Positions 61,572-64,000 of a stretch of 64,000 bases of DNA are shown one piece after another. Made by a program: the position numbers and the translations under genes. The stretch is from Paraburkholderia sp. Ac-20340 (lineage in GTDB: Bacteria > Pseudomonadota > Gammaproteobacteria > Burkholderiales > Burkholderiaceae), in assembly GCF_017104965.1 (NCBI RefSeq), contig NZ_JAAGPR010000011.1, positions 62,001 to 126,000 on the forward strand. Reading direction: 5' to 3'. The notes below the pieces were generated by a model. That model worked only from the letters and a program-made list of their open reading frames with translations. It had not been told where the DNA came from and did not search any database. Numbering within the stretch: the stretch's first letter is position 1; every line of letters starts with the position of its first letter.

Positions 61572-62870
61572 ATGAAACCTGTTCGCAACGTTGCGACGCG
61601 CGCGGCGTGCATGGCGGGCGTCGCGCTGGCGATGATGTGCGGCGCGGCGCATGCCGATGCACTGCGAGCGCACGCACAGGCCGCGCGCGCAGACGAAGCC
61701 GCGCCCGCAGGCATGCATCTCGATCGCGCGGTGATCGTGATGCGGCATGGTGTACGCGCGGCGACCGATACGCGCAAGATGAATGCATCGTCGGCGCAGC
61801 CTTGGCCCGCATTCGAAGTGCCCGATGGCGAACTCACGCCGCACGGTTATCGCGCGATCGTCGAGTTGGGGCGCTGGGAGCGCGAGTATTTCGTGCATCA
61901 AGGGCTGCTCGATCGCGAAACCTGCGCGAGCGCGCATGACGTGTTCGTCTGGTCGAGTCCCGCATCGCGCACGCAGGCTACGGCGCGCGCGTGGCTCGAC
62001 GGTGTGCTGCCGCGTTGCGGCGTCACGGCCGGGCATGCGCTGGAGAATCAGGACACGCTCTTTCACGCCGATGAAGCCGACGCGAACGAGCCGGACCCCG
62101 GCGACGCACAGGAAGCGCAGGCCGCGATGCTGGCGGCCATGGGCTCGCCGCAGGCCGCAAGCCGTCGTTATGCCGCCGATGTCGCGGCGCTCGCTAACGT
62201 GGTGGGCGCGCCGCGCGAATGCGTCGAGCAGAAGGGCGCGGCGCATTGCGGGCTCTACGCCGCGCCCTGGGGCGTGAAGATCGTGGGCAACTCGGCGAAA
62301 TTGACGGGACCGGCGACGGTTGGCGCGGCGATGAGTGAAACCATCCGCATGCAATACGCCGATGGCTGGCCGCTCGATCGCATCGCCTTCGGCCATGTGC
62401 ACAGTAGCGCCGATGTGATCCGCCTGATGGGTTTGCGCAGCGCGAAATACGCTTATACGAATCACGTGCCGTTGATTGCGCGTCGTGGCGGCGTGCCTTT
62501 GCTTGGCCGTGTCACGCGGGCATTGAACGAGGAAGATCGCGGCGAAAGCGATGCGCGTCTGCTCGTGCTCGTGGGGCACGATACGAATATCGCGCAGTTG
62601 CGTACGTTGCTGGGATTCGACTGGAAGCTCGGCGAGTATCGCGTCAACGATGCGGTGCCGGGAGGCACCTTGCTGTTCGAGCGATTCGTGCGCGAGCGTG
62701 ACGGCGCAGCGTTCGTGCGCGTTTCGTATATTGCGCAGAGTCTCGATCAGATGCGTGACGTTGCGCGCCTGCAAGGCCGCAATGGTCCGTTGAAAGCCGT
62801 GCTGCGCGATGATAAAGGTCGCTCGCTCATGCCGATCGAAGAGTTCGACGCCCGCATCAAGGGCATGTGA
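61572..62870 (+). CDS. Periplasmic histidine acid phosphatase (AppA phytase / Agp glucose-1-phosphatase family)
   Basis: About 432 residues, close to E. coli AppA and Agp in length. A signal peptide (AACMAGVALAMMCGAAHA) precedes the catalytic motif VIVMRHGVRAATD, where the usual RHGxRxP has Ala in place of Pro. The proton-donor motif is GHDTNIAQL. Cysteines (CASAHD, PRCGV, RECVEQ, AHCGL) could form disulfides. The enzyme would strip phosphate from inositol phosphates or sugar phosphates in the periplasm. ATG 61572 or 61548 are both possible. It follows the receptor gene by 34 bases. Confidence 0.88.
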   Translation: MKPVRNVATRAACMAGVALAMMCGAAHADALRAHAQAARADEAAPAGMHLDRAVIVMRHGVRAATDTRKMNASSAQPWPAFEVPDGELTPHGYRAIVELGRWEREYFVHQGLLDRETCASAHDVFVWSSPASRTQATARAWLDGVLPRCGVTAGHALENQDTLFHADEADANEPDPGDAQEAQAAMLAAMGSPQAASRRYAADVAALANVVGAPRECVEQKGAAHCGLYAAPWGVKIVGNSAKLTGPATVGAAMSETIRMQYADGWPLDRIAFGHVHSSADVIRLMGLRSAKYAYTNHVPLIARRGGVPLLGRVTRALNEEDRGESDARLLVLVGHDTNIAQLRTLLGFDWKLGEYRVNDAVPGGTLLFERFVRERDGAAFVRVSYIAQSLDQMRDVARLQGRNGPLKAVLRDDKGRSLMPIEEFDARIKGM

Positions 62871-62877
62871 CAGACGC

Positions 62878-63762
62878 CTACGCCAGGCGCAGATCCCACA
62901 ACACGTCCAGTACGTGTTGCGTGGATCGCTCGACGTACCCCGCACGATACGCAATACCTAACCTGCGCCACAGCGCCGGGCGCAACGGGCGCATGACGAT
63001 GCGCGGGTCAGGTAACGGCGTAGCGGCCTCGTGAGGCAACAACGTCGCGCCGTAACCTGCCGCGACCAGACTCTTGATCGCGTCGTTGTAGTTCAACTGA
63101 ATGCGCGGCGACGGATGGTGCCCGGCAGCCGCGAACCACTCCGCAGTCAGACGCGAGAGGCGCGTGGTCGCGTCATTGAGAATGAGCGGCTGGGCGGCGA
63201 TCCATTCGGGCGTCACGCGAGCCGGACAGCGCCAATGCGCCGGCACGAAGGCCATCACAGGGTCCTTGCGCCACGGCTTGATGACGAGGCCCGCCACCGG
63301 CGTTTGAGGCAGCGCGACCAGCCCGATGTCCAGCGTGCCGTCCGCAAGCCTCGACAGGGTTTCCTGCGAAGTCAGCACAGCAATCTGAATGTCGATGGCG
63401 GGATGGTGCTCGCGCAGGACTTCGAGCGCCTGCGGCAGCAGGTGCGCGATCACCCCCGTGGATGCACCCAGACGCGCACGCCCTTCGAGCCCTTCCACCT
63501 GGCGTTGAATATCGTCCAGTGCCTGTTCTGCATCGGCCAGCAGCCGGCGCGCGCGCTCCACGAGCAGTGCGCCTGTCGACGTCGGCCCTACGTGCCCGCG
63601 CTTGCGTAGCAGGAGCGGCGCGCCAATGCGTTCTTCGAGTTCGGCGATGTGGAGGCTGACCGTAGGCGGCGCCAGGTGCAATGCACGTGCTGCATCGGCA
63701 AATGAAGCACGGTCGGCAACGGCGACCAGCGTACGCAGGCGGTCCAGGCTGATTTCTCGCAT
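62878..63762 (-). CDS. LysR-type transcriptional regulator
   Basis: A 294-residue regulator. HTH: ASFADAARALHLAPPTVSLHIAELEERIGAPLLLRKRG (read in parts). Effector domain present (LGASTGVIAHLLPQALEVL). It converges on the phosphatase gene with only 7 bases between stops, and diverges from argC. Control of argC or itself through the 126-base divergent region is possible; there is no evidence that it belongs to the phosphoester cluster. Confidence 0.9.
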   Translation of the reverse strand: MREISLDRLRTLVAVADRASFADAARALHLAPPTVSLHIAELEERIGAPLLLRKRGHVGPTSTGALLVERARRLLADAEQALDDIQRQVEGLEGRARLGASTGVIAHLLPQALEVLREHHPAIDIQIAVLTSQETLSRLADGTLDIGLVALPQTPVAGLVIKPWRKDPVMAFVPAHWRCPARVTPEWIAAQPLILNDATTRLSRLTAEWFAAAGHHPSPRIQLNYNDAIKSLVAAGYGATLLPHEAATPLPDPRIVMRPLRPALWRRLGIAYRAGYVERSTQHVLDVLWDLRLA

Positions 63763-63888
63763 GTCGGCGTCCAGATTCAGAAAAGCTGAATGATTTCGTT
63801 ATGAAATTCAACTTTCCCTATTCTAGCCGTCCGCGCAACATAGGGTCTCGTTTTACCTGCCAACCCACCGTTAGCGAGTCATTCTCCT

Positions 63889-64000
63889 ATGAGTGCACCC
63901 ATCGTTTTCATCGACGGCGATCAAGGCACCACCGGGCTGCAAATCCATGACCGGTTGCGCAACCGTACCGATATCAGCCTGTTCACGCTTGCCGCTGGGG
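63889..64000 (+). CDS. argC: N-acetyl-gamma-glutamyl-phosphate reductase, N-terminus, cut by window edge
   Basis: Thirty-seven codons are visible: MSAPIVFIDGDQGTTGLQIHD and onward. This is the NADP-binding start of the short (type 2) ArgC, which makes N-acetylglutamate semialdehyde in arginine synthesis. The rest lies beyond the right edge. Confidence 0.82.
   Translation, partial: MSAPIVFIDGDQGTTGLQIHDRLRNRTDISLFTLAAG

Overview
The window is GC-rich bacterial DNA with gene families typical of Burkholderiales, most likely Paraburkholderia, Caballeronia or Burkholderia: a 16-strand Burkholderia-type porin, a DUF4148 secreted protein, a type VI VgrG/PAAR pair, a Tad pilus cluster and many LysR regulators. 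Genes are dense on both strands and mostly in short operons with 4-bp ATGA overlaps. I saw no tRNA, rRNA, CRISPR array, insertion sequence or integrase. Two genes are cut by the edges: vgrG at the left and argC at the right.

Layout. 1-8.2 kb (minus): PAAR-vgrG, a chemoreceptor, a sigma54-type AAA+ activator that lacks a DNA-binding domain, and a three-gene membrane glycosyltransferase operon. 8.2-20.1 kb (plus): a Tad/Flp pilus locus (flp, tadV, rcpC, rcpA, small lipoprotein, tadZABC, two TadE-like pseudopilins, tadG), preceded by a good sigma54 -24/-12 promoter and a roughly 410-nt leader. 20.2-28.8 kb: an orphan polyamine-binding protein, then an operon with an NMT1-type ABC importer, a Rieske oxygenase and an 8-oxoguanine-deaminase-like amidohydrolase (probably purine or other N-heterocycle scavenging), then a class V aminotransferase. 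28.8-38.3 kb: dinB with a near-consensus LexA box, a RidA protein, a molybdate/tungstate-like ABC transporter without ATPase, a Tat-dependent amidase, LysR, a ClC channel, a cytochrome c and a porin. 38.8-50.9 kb: a Tat-exported oxalate decarboxylase, LysR, two tandem OmpR-type regulators with degenerate receivers, a hybrid histidine kinase with a stand-alone receiver, an apparently accessory tatABC, an OmpR regulator and mntH.

51.2-62.9 kb is the most interesting part. One collinear cluster encodes a LacI-type regulator, a periplasmic binding protein, a fused double permease, an ATPase, an inositol-monophosphatase-family enzyme, dedicated TonB/ExbB/ExbD, a TonB-dependent receptor and a histidine acid phosphatase of the phytase/glucose-1-phosphatase family. 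Three palindromes of the form TTGCA-N6-TGCAA with a central CG lie at the start of the binding-protein gene and in the tonB promoter region and are good candidates for the LacI-type operators. I read the cluster as a self-contained uptake and degradation system for a phosphorylated sugar or inositol phosphate (phytate is the leading candidate): outer-membrane capture, periplasmic trimming, inner-membrane import of a phosphoester, cytoplasmic dephosphorylation. The substrate is inferred.

All calls are from reading motifs and context; no database search was possible.
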